DNA from: Acidovorax sp. KKS102 | Lineage (GTDB): Bacteria; Pseudomonadota; Gammaproteobacteria; Burkholderiales; Burkholderiaceae_C | Direction of reading: 5' to 3' | Length of the DNA: 64,000 nucleotides | NCBI RefSeq assembly: GCF_000302535.1 | Contig: NC_018708.1 | Location: 1,736,001-1,800,000, forward strand | In this document: positions 29,286 to 38,961 of the stretch, one piece after another | Numbering within the stretch: the first letter of the stretch is position 1 | Layout of the letters: each line of letters starts with the position of its first letter | Notes under the pieces: model-generated | Told to the model about the DNA's origin: nothing | Seen by the model: the letters and a program-made list of their open reading frames with translations, nothing else | Database searches by the model: none | Made by a program: the position numbers and the translations under genes

Positions 29286-30458
29286 TCACCCCTTCAACCA
29301 CCCCCTCAACCTCCCCACCCCTTCCTCCAACCTCCCCACATCCCGACTCGCAAAACACCACCGCAACCACCCCGACGCCTCCCCCCCAAACGCACTTCCC
29401 GGCGCCAACCCCAACCCCGCCTCCCGCACCAGCCGCTTGGCCAGCGTCAGGCAATCGTCATGCCCGTCGATGCGGAAAAACGCATACATCCCCCCACGCG
29501 GCGTGGCCACCGACACCCCCGGCACATCGGCCAGCAGCGGCACCAGCGTGTCCCGGCAGGTCTTCAGATGCGCCACCAGCGCAGGTGTCACCTCATCCGT
29601 GCGCTGCAGCGCCACCGTCGCCCCGCGCTGCACAAACACCGGTGCGCACGAAGTGTTGAACTCGATCAACTTGCCGACGGCATGCGTCAGCGACGGCGGC
29701 AGCACCAGCCACCCAAGGCGCCAGCCGGTCATCAAAAAACTCTTGGAAAAGCTGTGGGTCACGATCAGCCGGTCCTCGGGCTCGGCCACGTCCAGAAAGC
29801 TGGGCGCGGCGCCGTTGGCCGTGTCGCCTGCGTAGTACAGGCGCTCGTACACCTCGTCCGCCAAGATCCACGTGCCCGTGCGGCGGCAGTGGGCCAGGAT
29901 GGTGGCTTGTTCCTCGCGCGTCAGCGTCCAGCCCGTGGGGTTGTTGGGAGCGTTGACCACCAGCAGGCGCGTGCTGGGCGTGATGGCACCGAGCAGTGCA
30001 TCCATGTCCAGCCGCCACGCGCCCTGTGCGTCGGCCACCAGGGGCACGGTGCGCACCTGTGCGCCCAGAATGCGCGGCTGCGCCACCAGGTTGGGCCACA
30101 CGGGCGTGACCAGCACCACTTCGTCGCCCGCGTCCACCAGGGCCTGCACGGCCACCATCAGGCCGTTCACGCCGCCCGATGTGACGGCGATGCGGTCAAA
30201 CCACGCATCGGTGTGCTGCTGCGGGTGCAGGCCGTGCATGTAGCCCGCAATCGCGTGGCGCAGTTCGGGCAGGCCCAGGTTATGGGCATAAAAGGTTTCA
30301 CCGTGCTGCAGCGACGCAATGGCCGCCTCGCGGATGAAATCGGGCGTCACTTCGTCGCTCTCGCCAAACCAGAACTTCAGCACGTCGCTGCGCCCCAGGC
30401 CTTCGTTGGCCACTTCGCGGATGCGCGACTCTTCGAGGCTTTGGACTACTTCTCGCAT
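29286..30458 (-). CDS. PLP-dependent aminotransferase, class I/II
   Basis: The 390 aa fold-type I aminotransferase binds PLP through Lys239 in THSFSKSFLMTGWRLGW. Other family features are NAPNNPTGW, ILADEVYERLYY and the C-terminal WLRWCFAS, where the carboxylate-binding Arg is expected. It starts at ATG 30458 after CAAGGAGATTGC; the longer frame to 30548 would overlap the divergent promoter. Its stop is only a few bases from repeat copy 4. It is divergent from an aldehyde dehydrogenase, which suggests a shared amino-acid or amine catabolic route. The amino donor is not predictable. Confidence 0.9.
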   Translation of the reverse strand: MREVVQSLEESRIREVANEGLGRSDVLKFWFGESDEVTPDFIREAAIASLQHGETFYAHNLGLPELRHAIAGYMHGLHPQQHTDAWFDRIAVTSGGVNGLMVAVQALVDAGDEVVLVTPVWPNLVAQPRILGAQVRTVPLVADAQGAWRLDMDALLGAITPSTRLLVVNAPNNPTGWTLTREEQATILAHCRRTGTWILADEVYERLYYAGDTANGAAPSFLDVAEPEDRLIVTHSFSKSFLMTGWRLGWLVLPPSLTHAVGKLIEFNTSCAPVFVQRGATVALQRTDEVTPALVAHLKTCRDTLVPLLADVPGVSVATPRGGMYAFFRIDGHDDCLTLAKRLVREAGLGLAPGSAFGGEASGWLRWCFASRDVGRLEEGVGRLRGWLKG

Positions 30459-30546
30459 GCAATCTCCTTGAAATACACAGCCATCATCGCAGGCGTATAG
30501 TCGTTTTTTTGATTTTTTCACCACCTTGGCTGACCAACCAACGCTC

Positions 30547-31983
30547 ATGACCTATCCCAACACCCAGCTCTTCATCGCAGGCCAGTGGCAAGACGCCGCC
30601 GAAGGCAAGACCCTTGCCGTGTTCAACCCCGCCACGGGCAAGGAAATCGGCCGCGTGGCCCATGCCACCAAGGTCGATCTGGACCGTGCGCTGGACGCCG
30701 CACAAAAGGGCTTTGAAGCCTGGCGTGACATGCCTGCCGCCGAGCGCGCCAAGACCATGCGCCGCGCAGCGGCCCTGATGCGCGAGCGCGCCGAGGCCAT
30801 TGCCGCCATCATGGTGCAAGAGCAAGGCAAGCCCCTGGCCGAGGCCAAGGTCGAGACCATGGCGTCCGCCGACATCATCGAATGGTTTGCCGACGAGTCG
30901 CTGCGTGTGTACGGCCGCATCGTGCCCTCGCGCAATCTCAAGGCCACGCAGATGGTGCTGAAGGACCCGGTGGGACCCGTGGCGGCCTTCACGCCGTGGA
31001 ACTTCCCCATCAACCAGGTGGTGCGCAAGCTGGCCGCTGCGCTGGGTGCCGGTTGCTCCATCTTGGTCAAGGCACCTGAAGAAACCCCCGCCAGCCCGGC
31101 CGAGCTGATCCGTGCGTTTGCCGATGCGGGCGTGCCCGCAGGCACCGTGGGCCTGGTCTATGGCGACCCGGCGGAAATCTCCAGCTACCTGATCCCGCAC
31201 CCCATCATCCGCAAGGTCACGTTCACCGGCTCCACGCCCGTGGGCAAGCAGCTGGCCGCGCTGGCGGGCAAGCACATGAAGCGCGTGACGATGGAGCTGG
31301 GCGGCCACGCCCCGGTGATCGTGGCCGAAGACGCCGACCTCGAACTCGCTATCAAGATCGGCAGCGGTGCCAAGTTCCGCAATGCGGGCCAGGTCTGCAT
31401 CTCGCCCACGCGCTACCTGGTGCACGAAAGCATCCGCGCCGACTTTGCCTCCGCGTTTGCCAAGTACGCCCAGGGCCTGAAGGTCGGCGACGGTCTCACG
31501 GCTGGCACGCAGATGGGCCCGCTGGCCAATCCGCGCCGCATCACCGCCATGGCCGACTTGCTGGCCGATGCGGTGCAGCAGGGCGCCAAGGTGCTGACCG
31601 GTGGCGAGCGCATTGGCACCGAAGGCAACTTCTTCCAGCCCACCGTGCTGAACGACGTGCCCCTGTCGGCCCGCATCGTGAACGAAGAGCCCTTTGGCCC
31701 CGTGGCCGCGATTCGCGGGTTTGAGAAGATTGAAGACGCCATAGCCGAAGCCAACCGCTTGCCGTTTGGCCTGGCGGGTTATGCGTTCACCTCGTCGCTG
31801 AAGAACGCGCACCTGCTGGCCCAGCGCCTGGAAGTGGGCATGCTCTGGATCAACCAGGCCGCCGCCCCTGCCGCCGAGCTGCCCTTTGGCGGCCTGAAGG
31901 ATTCGGGCTACGGCTCCGAGGGTGGCCCCGAGGCCATCGAGGCGCACCTGAACACGCGCCTGGTGTCGATCATGAACGTGTAA
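30547..31983 (+). CDS. NAD(P)-dependent succinate-semialdehyde-type dehydrogenase
   Basis: The aldehyde dehydrogenase has 478 aa. It carries the cofactor-binding [12 protein letters not shown], the general base Glu250 in MELGGHAP and the nucleophile Cys284 in [20 protein letters not shown] and [15 protein letters not shown] place it in the GabD/succinate-semialdehyde group, which also holds 2-oxoglutarate semialdehyde dehydrogenases. The start is the ATG at 30547 ([14 protein letters not shown]); a TTG at 30526 is possible. It is divergent from the aminotransferase and followed by a good terminator. Confidence 0.92.
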   Translation: MTYPNTQLFIAGQWQDAAEGKTLAVFNPATGKEIGRVAHATKVDLDRALDAAQKGFEAWRDMPAAERAKTMRRAAALMRERAEAIAAIMVQEQGKPLAEAKVETMASADIIEWFADESLRVYGRIVPSRNLKATQMVLKDPVGPVAAFTPWNFPINQVVRKLAAALGAGCSILVKAPEETPASPAELIRAFADAGVPAGTVGLVYGDPAEISSYLIPHPIIRKVTFTGSTPVGKQLAALAGKHMKRVTMELGGHAPVIVAEDADLELAIKIGSGAKFRNAGQVCISPTRYLVHESIRADFASAFAKYAQGLKVGDGLTAGTQMGPLANPRRITAMADLLADAVQQGAKVLTGGERIGTEGNFFQPTVLNDVPLSARIVNEEPFGPVAAIRGFEKIEDAIAEANRLPFGLAGYAFTSSLKNAHLLAQRLEVGMLWINQAAAPAAELPFGGLKDSGYGSEGGPEAIEAHLNTRLVSIMNV

Positions 31984-32011
31984 CCATCGCGCTCGTTGCT
32001 CCTTGGACACA

Positions 32012-32045
32012 GGCCTCCGGTGCCATGGGCATCGGGGGCCTTTTT
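32012..32045 (+). terminator. Terminator after aldehyde dehydrogenase
   Basis: GGCC(TCCG)GTGCC-AT-GGGCATCGGGGGCC forms a long stem followed by TTTTT, about 30 bp past the stop. Confidence 0.75.
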
Positions 32046-32151
32046 GCTTTTGGAAGATTGCACGGGGCGGCACAATGGCGGGGCGTTGAAGACCTGCGGG
32101 CACCAAAGGTGGCAGCTACCCACCGTCCCCCATTTCAGGAGTGCCCTGCCC

Positions 32152-32925
32152 ATGCTGCCCCGGCCATGCCTAGCCCTCATCGTTGCGCTGGCCTGCGTGC
32201 CCCTTGCCTGGGCGGGCGAGGAGAAGGAGAGCTCCAGCCAGCGTCCCGGGCTGTTCTTTGCCTGGCTGTCGCCTGACGATGGCCCGGTGTGGGCACACTT
32301 TGAGAACCCAGCGCACCTGCAGCAACTGGTGCGGCACTGCAATGCCGGTACGCCGGTATTTGCGATGCAATCAGGCACCCGATTCCAGTGCAAGGCAGAA
32401 CTGCCGCCGAAGTCTGCCGGGCAGGAAGAACCCTACGCCGCAGCCCTGACCGTGCAGGGGCCCAGGCCCCGGACAGACAACCCGCAGTACCGGCTCTTCG
32501 CCCTCACGCCGCCGCGCACGCCCCAGTGGCTGGTTGCCAAACCCGACGCCGAGCAGCTTGTCGCACTGCAGTCGTTCGTGCAGTCGGACGACCGCCGGTT
32601 TGGCGCGCTGCGCCGCCAGCTCCAATGGGGTGCTGCACGCACGATTCAGCAGCCCCAGGGCGCACGCACCACCGTGGTGGTGCCTGGCAGGGTGGTGCGC
32701 GACCCGGACGCTTTTTACGGAGCCCAGCGGCACCATGTTTTTGTGCGTGGCAGTAGCGGCTATGCCTACATGGGCGAGGTGCCCGGCAAGCCCGACAGCT
32801 ACGTGGACATCGACGGCAACGACCTGCCGGGCCTTGTGGTGTCTGAGGGGTGTGACGGCTGGTGCGTATCGCTGTGGGGCCTGACGGGCGGGCTGCGGCA
32901 GGTAGCGAGGTTCGGCGGGCACTGA
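32152..32925 (+). CDS. Secreted protein of unknown function
   Basis: The 257 aa protein has a clear Sec signal peptide (MLPRPCLALIVALACVPLAWA, cleavage after AWA) and a mature part without membrane helices. It holds four cysteines (HCNAG, FQCKAE, GCDGWC) that could form two disulfides in the periplasm. AGGAG lies about 12 bases before the ATG at 32152. I do not recognise a domain. It is convergent with the FGE-like gene, with 25 bp between stops. Confidence 0.65.
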   Translation: MLPRPCLALIVALACVPLAWAGEEKESSSQRPGLFFAWLSPDDGPVWAHFENPAHLQQLVRHCNAGTPVFAMQSGTRFQCKAELPPKSAGQEEPYAAALTVQGPRPRTDNPQYRLFALTPPRTPQWLVAKPDAEQLVALQSFVQSDDRRFGALRRQLQWGAARTIQQPQGARTTVVVPGRVVRDPDAFYGAQRHHVFVRGSSGYAYMGEVPGKPDSYVDIDGNDLPGLVVSEGCDGWCVSLWGLTGGLRQVARFGGH

Positions 32926-32950
32926 GTTCGCACCCGCACAGTACGGGTTC

Positions 32951-33673
32951 TCAGCGCTGTTTCACCGGGTCGTACACGCAGCGAAAGCCGATGTACACCG
33001 CATAGAAGTCCGCAGGCTTCCAGGCCTCGACATCCGCGCGCATTTGCGAGGCGGGATACCACCAGGATCCGCCCATCGTGCGCCGCTCGTCGCCACGCGC
33101 ATCGGCCGCCCATTCCCACACATTGGCGCCCATGTCGTGCAGGCCGTTCACTCCGGCCACAGTGGCGTTGACGGGCGCGGCGCGGGGCCAGGGGTCGGGG
33201 TCGCTGGTGTTGGCGCCCTGCGGGCTGTGGCCCGTGGTCCAGGGGTAGGTGGTGCCACGCACCCAGGGCGTGGGTGGTTGGCTGCGCAGCTCGGTAAAGC
33301 CGGCGGTGCGCCACTCGGCGGCGGTGGGCAGGCGGCCGCCGGCCCATTGGCAGTACGCCTGGGCCTCGGTGTGGGTGAGGTGCACGGCGGGCAACTGGTC
33401 GGTGTCGGGCGGTGAGCCGTCGGGGCGCTGCCAGGTCCAGCCCGCGCGGCGCTGCCAGCCGCCCACGTATTCAAAACCGCCGCCTTCGCGCTCGGCACGG
33501 GTGGTGGTGCCGGTGGCCCGCGCGTAGCGCGCAAACTGGGCGATGGTGACTTCGGTCTTGTCGATGCGCAGGCCGTGCAGGTCGTCCAGCACCACGGGCG
33601 CTGGGGTCTGGGCAGATGCGGCCAGGGCCCAGAACGCCAGGGTGGCGATGACTGCGTGGCGCGGTGTTGGCAT
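32951..33673 (-). CDS. Formylglycine-generating-enzyme-like (SUMF1/FGE-sulfatase) domain protein, secreted
   Basis: The 240 aa protein has a signal peptide (ATLAFWALAASA) and one FGE/SUMF1 fold: DKTEVTIAQFARYARATG, PAVHLTHTEAQAYCQWAGGRLPTAAEW, GLHDMGANVWEWAAD, and a C-terminal GFRCVY. True FGE enzymes use two active-site cysteines near the C-terminus; only GFRCV is present here. It is therefore more likely one of the many non-enzymatic or differently active FGE-domain proteins. No sulfatase gene is near. Confidence 0.85.
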   Translation of the reverse strand: MPTPRHAVIATLAFWALAASAQTPAPVVLDDLHGLRIDKTEVTIAQFARYARATGTTTRAEREGGGFEYVGGWQRRAGWTWQRPDGSPPDTDQLPAVHLTHTEAQAYCQWAGGRLPTAAEWRTAGFTELRSQPPTPWVRGTTYPWTTGHSPQGANTSDPDPWPRAAPVNATVAGVNGLHDMGANVWEWAADARGDERRTMGGSWWYPASQMRADVEAWKPADFYAVYIGFRCVYDPVKQR

Positions 33674-33867
33674 GGTCCTGTGCTCCCCGTTTCACAGCCA
33701 GGCAGCCATTGCCGGGCCTGTGTGGCGCAGAGTATCGGCCGCTGCAAAAGCCTGTGGGCGGGGCTGGGTTTGCAGTGGCTGAACGGCCCTGTGGGGGGCG
33801 CCGGGTTGGGTGGTCGGCGCCGCGTCCGCCCAAGGGCTGTGTGCCTTTTCCAACCGGTAGCAGGCAT

Positions 33868-33904
33868 AAAAAACCCCGCACTCCCAAAAAAAGGAGTGCG
33901 GGGT
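33868..33904 (-). terminator. Porin terminator
   Basis: A perfect 12-bp stem ACCCCGCACTCC/GGAGTGCGGGGT with an A-rich loop is followed on the minus strand by six T. It lies about 55 bp past the porin stop. Confidence 0.9.
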
Positions 33905-33959
33905 AATTGGCTGTGTGTCTGCCCTCCCACCAGTCAGGGCAGCAGCGTGTGGGGCGCTA

Positions 33960-34928
33960 TCAGAAGTTGTGGCGCACGCCCACGGCGAAGGAGCTGAAGT
34001 CGTTACCCGGAGCCGACACGCCGTAGGTGGCTGCCTGGCTGTTGTTGATGCGGGTGTAGTACGTGTAGATCTTGGTGCGCTTGCTCAGGTTGTAGTTGTA
34101 GCCCAGTGTGTACTGGGTGGCGGCGCTGTTGGACACGTTGGAGTAGTTGCCAGCACGGCCCACGTTCACGTGGAACTCGGACACACCCATGATGTAGGCG
34201 GCCGACAGGCGCAGGTTGGTGCGGTTGCCGCCGTTGGCGATGAACACGTTCTTGTCGCGTTGCACGTAGGCGCCCATCACGAAAGGACCGGTGGAGTACG
34301 AAGCGCGCACTGCGAACTGGTTCTGGTCGCCCAGCTTGGAGTAACCAGCGCCCAGGCCCAACTTGCCGATTTCGTAGTTGGCAGCCAGGTCTAGGCTGTT
34401 CTTGCCGCCGGTGCCGCTGGGCTGCTCGTGCTGGGCCCAGCCGGCTTCGAACGTTGCGCCGCCCAGGCTGGGGGTGCGGTAAGCGATCTTGTTCACGTCA
34501 CGGGCGGGGTAGGCGTACAGGGCGTCAGCCGACGAGCCGGTGTCGTGGTTGTGGTTGCTGATGAAGTCGGCCGTGGCGTAGTACGACTCGGACGTGAAGT
34601 TGCCCAGGCGTACCATGCCGAAGCCGCCGGACAGGTTCACTTCGCTCTGGCGGGCAAAAATACCGCGCGAGTCGGAAGCGCCGGAGCTGGAGTCAAAGCC
34701 GCTTTCCAGTTGGAAGCCAGCCATAAGGCCGCCGCCCAGGTCTTCCTGGCCCTTGAAGCCGAAGCGGGAGGAGTTGTTGAACAGACCGGTCTTGGAGACA
34801 TCGCCGTCTTTTTGGTGTTCGAAGGTCGTGTTGACCCGGCCGTACAGGGTGACGCTGCTCTGTGCAAAGGCAGCAGACGTACCCACCAGGGCCAGCGCGG
34901 CGAGGGCGCAGCGGTTCAATGTTTTCAT
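33960..34928 (-). CDS. Gram-negative porin (general diffusion, OmpC/Omp32-like)
   Basis: The 322 aa outer-membrane trimeric beta-barrel starts with a signal peptide (MKTLNRCALAALALVGTSAAFA), then QSSVTLYGRVNTTFEH, the characteristic first strand of betaproteobacterial porins. It ends with VGVRHNF, whose terminal Phe is the barrel-assembly signal recognised by BamA. An internal RQSEVNLSGGFGMVRLGNF corresponds to the loop-3 region. AAGGAACC precedes the ATG. It is a single gene with its own terminator. Confidence 0.95.
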   Translation of the reverse strand: MKTLNRCALAALALVGTSAAFAQSSVTLYGRVNTTFEHQKDGDVSKTGLFNNSSRFGFKGQEDLGGGLMAGFQLESGFDSSSGASDSRGIFARQSEVNLSGGFGMVRLGNFTSESYYATADFISNHNHDTGSSADALYAYPARDVNKIAYRTPSLGGATFEAGWAQHEQPSGTGGKNSLDLAANYEIGKLGLGAGYSKLGDQNQFAVRASYSTGPFVMGAYVQRDKNVFIANGGNRTNLRLSAAYIMGVSEFHVNVGRAGNYSNVSNSAATQYTLGYNYNLSKRTKIYTYYTRINNSQAATYGVSAPGNDFSSFAVGVRHNF

Positions 34929-35383
34929 TCGCGAGGTTCCTTAAATCAAATTTTGTTTGACGACAAATAATCACCGGCCAAAAACGCACAGGGGTGATGC
35001 CTTCGGGCCGCCGCTACAAGCAAGTTTGATGCCTGTGGTGATGTGATCGTTGCACTTTGCAACGGAGGGGGATGCTACTGGCCGCCGTGATTGGCCGCCA
35101 GCGGGGTAAACACCTTTTTGTCATCCAAATGTCGTTGCGGCGCAACATGGTTCTGGTATGGCGCGCCAGAACCCAACTTCGGGTGGAGCCCGGAGCCCCT
35201 TTGAGTCCCTTGGAGCCCCTTGGAAGGTCGCGAATGTGGTGCAAGCCCCGCGCGGGCTGGCACCGGCGTGGCGCTGCGTACAGGCCACTGCCGCCGTGCG
35301 AGCCCTGCACGGCAGCTTGTGGCGTGGCGGCAATCCCTTGACTATCCCTTGTGGGATCGCCAACCGGCGCCTAGAACCGGGAC
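34929..35383. other. Intergenic region with no gene seen
   Basis: The first 60 bp form the AT-richer porin leader (minus strand). The rest holds no open frame with a ribosome site. A short hairpin ATCCC/GGGAT (35342-35355) and two direct copies of a TAGAACCGG motif lie just past the broken receptor gene. No terminator with a T-tract is visible. Confidence 0.5.
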
Positions 35384-37840
35384 TTAGAACCGGTACGTCG
35401 AGGTCAGCGTGTAGGTGCGCGCCTGTCCGTAAAAGCAGTCCCCGCGTGCCAGGCACTGGGTGATATGCACCTTGTCGGTCAGGTTCACCACGTTGAAGGC
35501 CACGCGCCAGTCGCCAGCGTCGTAGGCCACCATGGCATCGGCCAGGGTGGCCGCCGGGGTGGTGATGGCGCTGGTGCCCGTCCACTGCGAGCCGGTGTAG
35601 CGCACGCCCGCGCCCACCACCCAGCCGCCACGCCCCTGCGCTGCAAAGCGGTGGCTCAGCCAGGCCGATGCAGTGTGCCGGGGCACGCCGGCCACGGCCT
35701 GGCCCTGGTCTCCTGCGTTGCTGCGGCTGATCTGGGCGTCGGTGAAGGCGTAGGCCAGCGTAAAGTCCCACTGGCGCGCCAGGCTGGCCTGCACTTCGGC
35801 CTCGAAGCCGTTGACCTTCACTTCGCCGATCTGCAGGCTGTTGAGCGGGTTGCTGGGGTCGGTGGTCTTGCGGTTCTTTTCGCGCAGGGTGTACACAGCG
35901 GCAAACGCGCTGATGCCCTGGCCCGGCGGCTGCCACTTCACACCCGCCTCCCACTGTTCACCGCGCTGCGGCTTGTAAGGGGTGCCGTACGCGTCAAGCC
36001 CGCCCAGGGGCTGGAACGATTCGGAATAGCCCACATACGGCGCCCAGCCGCCGTCCATCTGGTACGTCACGCCCGCACGTTTGGTCCAGGCTTTGTCGTC
36101 CACGGCAGCGGCAGGGCGGCCTTCGGTATCGGTCTGCGCACTGTCGTGGCGCAGGCCCAGCGTGGCCGTCCAGCGGCCCCATTGGATCTGGTCTTGCGCG
36201 TAGAACCCCAGCTGCTTTTGCACCACGCTGGGCTGGCGCACCAGCTGCGCCGCAGTGGGTGGCGTGAAGTTGCCGTACACCGGGTTGTACACATCGATGG
36301 ACGACGCCACCGCGCGCCATGCCTGCTGGCCGGTGTGGTTGCGCTGCACGTCCAGGCCTGCGAGCACTGTGTGCGCGGTACTGCCCGCCTGCAGCTTGCC
36401 TTCGAGCTGCGTGTCGATGAGCAGCATGCGGCCGGTGTTGAGGTTCCACACCGCGTCGCGTACCAGCGTGCGGTTGTCGCTGTTGAACACCGGGCGCGCA
36501 GGGCGGCCCGTGGCAGCGTTGGTGGTGAAGCTGGTGTAGATGGTGCGGTAGTCCACCTCGCTCACGGTGCGGCGCAGGTTCTGGCGCACGGTCCAGTCGC
36601 TGTTCAGGCGGTGGCTGAACAGGTAGCCCCAGGAGTTGTTGCGGGTGTCGTACGCATCCCAGCCCGGCTCGCTGATGAAGGTGTTGCGCGGAATCTGGCC
36701 GTACTGGCTGGGCAGCTGCGTGCCTTGCCACGGGAAGAAGCCGATGAGCGAGCCGCTTTGGTCCTTCTGGTGCAGCGCCTGCAGCGTGAGCGACGTGTCG
36801 GCATTGGGTTTCCAGGTGAGCGATGGCGCAAACACCACGCGGTTGTCGTCCACATGGTCCACCTGCGTGCCGCTGTCGCGGCCCACGGCCACCAGGCGAT
36901 AGAGCCACTGGCCGTCCTGGTCGAGCGCGCCCGTCAGGTCGGCGGCGATCTGCTTGCGTGCGTTGTTGCCCAGCTGCACCTGCACCTCGCGCAGGGTGTC
37001 GGCCTGCGGGCGCTTGCAAAGAGCGTGACTACGACCTGTCCGGGGGCGCGCAAATGCCTTGCCGGGATGGGATGCAAGGCGCGGTGCGCAGTGGATAGCT
37101 CGGCTATCCACAAGCGCCGCAACGCCGCAGACCGCCCGGCAAGGCACTTGCCCGAAGGGTTGGAGTGAAATCGGGCGATTGGACGCCCCGGCCGCTTGCA
37201 TGGGCATGAGCCCATGCGGCGCACCCGAAGCATCCACTCATCCCGATTGCACTCCAACGCGACCCCAGACAGGTCGTAGTCACGCTCTCGGGTTGAGCAC
37301 GCCGCCCACGCTGCCCTGGCCGTACAGCACGGAGGTGGGGCCACGCAGAAACTCCACGCGCTCCAGCGTGTAGGGGTCTGGCCGGCTGGTGTTGTAGGTG
37401 CCATAGGTGCGCAGCAGGCCGTCCTGGTATTGCGACACGGTGCCGCCGCGCGCGGCGAAGCTGTCCACGCGGCTGTCAAAGTAGTTGGACACAGCGCCTG
37501 CGGTGTACGCCGTCACCTGCCGCAGCGTCTGCACGCCCTGCGCCTCCATCTGGTCGCGGGTGACCACGCTGATGGCTTGCGGGGTTTCGATGAGTGGCGT
37601 GTCGGTCTTGGTGGCGCTGAGCGCACGCTGGGCCACAAAGCCGGTGACGGGGGCCGTCGGGTTCTCTTGCTCCGCGCCCGAAGACACGGTGACGGGGGCC
37701 AGTGTGACCTCGGCAGTGGGCGATGGGACGGTGGTGGTCTGCGCCTGGGCAGCGGCACTGCACAGCACCAACAGGGCGGCCTGTGCGACGGCGGTGCGCG
37801 GCGCGCGGCATGCGCGCGAACGGGATGGGAAAGGAAGCAT
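35384..37840 (-). pseudogene. TonB-dependent siderophore receptor, interrupted by a 269-bp element
   Basis: The N-terminal part (37840 to about 37289) encodes a signal peptide, a secretin/TonB-short-like stretch and a plug domain (TPQAISVVTRDQM, LERVEFLRGPTSVLYGQGSVGGVLN). It then reads into the element and stops after PRA. The remaining barrel resumes in frame at KRPQADTLREVQVQLG (about 37010) and continues intact to the terminal YRF at 35384, including the C-terminal DWRVAFNVVNLTDK. Joining both gives about 725 residues, typical for FhuE/FpvA-type receptors. The barrel half has no other lesion, so the disruption looks recent. It lies downstream of DUF4198 and PepSY genes. Confidence 0.9.
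37020..37288 (-). mobile_element. 269-bp MITE-like structured element, copy B, inside TonB receptor
   Basis: The terminal inverted repeats are 26 bp with one mismatch: AGAGCGTGACTACGACCTGT onward at 37288-37263 (minus) and its complement at 37020-37045. They are unrelated to the arms of copy A, although the core is homologous in the opposite orientation. Internal hairpin GTGGATAGC/GCTATCCAC lies at 37091-37111. The long helix joins 37135-37150 with 37051-37066. It encodes no transposase and interrupts the receptor reading frame. Confidence 0.88.
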
Positions 37841-37841
37841 G

Positions 37842-37919
37842 ATTTGCTATTGATTTGATAGCTGCTTGGGCATGTTCGACTAGCGCAAGCGGCCGGTTTT
37901 GCTTGAATTGCTTGAAATG
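37842..37919 (+). repeat. Dispersed ~60 bp repeat, copy 5
   Basis: GATAGCTGCTTGGGCATG then CGACTAGCGCAAGCGGCCGG. It fills the whole gap between the DUF4198 gene stop and the receptor start. Confidence 0.75.
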
Positions 37920-37927
37920 GGCGCTGA

Positions 37928-38683
37928 TCAGCGACCAGCGGGTGCGGGCGTGGCCGCTGGCGGCAACGACGGCGAGGGCATGCCCTCGGCCAGCACAAAG
38001 CTCAGCGTCGTCACGTAGCTGGCCTCGCCGTACGGCGCGCCGTGCGCCTCGCCCGGCGTCTTGTCGCTGTGCTTCACCTCGGCCACGTACTGGCCCTTCC
38101 AGGGGGTGACGAAGGTCACCGTGCCGTCTTCACCCGCCTCGGCCTCGCGCGTCCAGCCCGAGGGTGCAGCCAGCTGCACCTTGGCCTTGGGCAAGGGGGC
38201 GCCCTGGTAGACCACCTTCAGCTCACCCGGCTTGCCGGTGGGCACCAGGTCCAGCGCTGCGGTGGGGGCCACGGGCTTGGCCAGGCTGGCCACCCAGCGG
38301 GCGGCGGGCTGCCAGTACATCGCGGGCAGGTTGCGCTTGCTGCGGTCGATCACGGGGTAGGTAGGCGTTGCAAACAGCGTGTCTGGGCTGCCGGTGGTGG
38401 CGTAGACGAAGGCATCCTTGCCCAGTTGGCCGTCCACGCGCTGCGCCGGGGCGCCGGTGCGTTGTTGTTCCAGCAGGGGCACGCCCTTGAACTGGTCGAG
38501 CCGGCCAGGCGATGTCTCGCGCAGGTTGTCGTTGAACTCGCCAAAGTGCAGGCGCGCCTGGCCCCCGGCGTTCTCCAGCCACACCTGGTGGGCGTGGGCA
38601 GGGGCCAGGTCACATACGCCGGCAATGGCCAGCATGGCAGCCAGCCAAGGGCGTGGGGAGGTGGGAAAGCAAGACATGGACAT
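37928..38683 (-). CDS. DUF4198 domain-containing periplasmic protein
   Basis: The 251 aa protein has a signal peptide (PWLAAMLAIAGVCDLAPAHA) and a DUF4198 body starting HQVWLENAGGQARLHFGEFND. These proteins are annotated as relatives of periplasmic cobalt/nickel-transport components and are often found beside TonB receptors and PepSY proteins. Many carry a His right after the signal peptide, as here (AHAHQVW), which hints at metal binding. The C-terminus has an Ig-like CNA-B-type module (KVQLAAPSGWTREAEAGEDGTVTF). GAGAGGAAAT precedes ATG 38683. It is in the same direction as the PepSY pair upstream and the broken receptor downstream. Confidence 0.82.
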   Translation of the reverse strand: MSMSCFPTSPRPWLAAMLAIAGVCDLAPAHAHQVWLENAGGQARLHFGEFNDNLRETSPGRLDQFKGVPLLEQQRTGAPAQRVDGQLGKDAFVYATTGSPDTLFATPTYPVIDRSKRNLPAMYWQPAARWVASLAKPVAPTAALDLVPTGKPGELKVVYQGAPLPKAKVQLAAPSGWTREAEAGEDGTVTFVTPWKGQYVAEVKHSDKTPGEAHGAPYGEASYVTTLSFVLAEGMPSPSLPPAATPAPAGR

Positions 38684-38780
38684 GGGTATTTCCTCTCTTT
38701 GGTTTGGGATTCCGGAGCGCTGCTCCAAACGCAGCGCGCAGCCCGCTGCACCACCGCAAGGGTGGGTGCAGTGAAGCTCA

Positions 38781-38832
38781 CTTTTTGATAGCTGCCTGCG
38801 CTTGATGGATGAGCGCTGGGTGGCTTTTTGAT
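38781..38832 (+). repeat. Dispersed ~60 bp repeat, copy 6
   Basis: TTGATAGCTGCCTGCGCTTG then GATGAGCGCTGGGTGGC. It lies between DUF4198 and the small membrane protein gene. Confidence 0.7.
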
Positions 38833-38912
38833 CTGAACGTTGCAGCGCTCGGCTCACACCGGGCGACAGCGCAGACGGGGGGCATGAGAGCCGCTTCAGC
38901 GGCCGTCATGAG

Positions 38913-38945
38913 GTCGTCACGCCGTCGTCATGCCGTCGTCATGCC
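38913..38945. repeat. 11-bp tandem repeat, three units
   Basis: GTCGTCACGCC is followed by two units of GTCGTCATGCC. It lies just downstream of the small membrane protein stop, in noncoding DNA. Confidence 0.7.
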
Positions 38946-38961
38946 GGCCGCCAGAAACTGC

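Noticed and set aside
29286..31983. A defined GABA or taurine pathway for the aminotransferase/aldehyde dehydrogenase pair
   Set aside because: Divergent placement is suggestive, but neither sequence allows the substrate to be named.
32951..33673. Functional sulfatase-maturing enzyme
   Set aside because: Only one of the two active-site cysteines can be seen and no sulfatase is near, so only the fold is assigned.
38913..38945. Three 11-bp tandem units as a phase-variation switch
   Set aside because: The units lie after a stop codon and are not in a promoter or coding frame.
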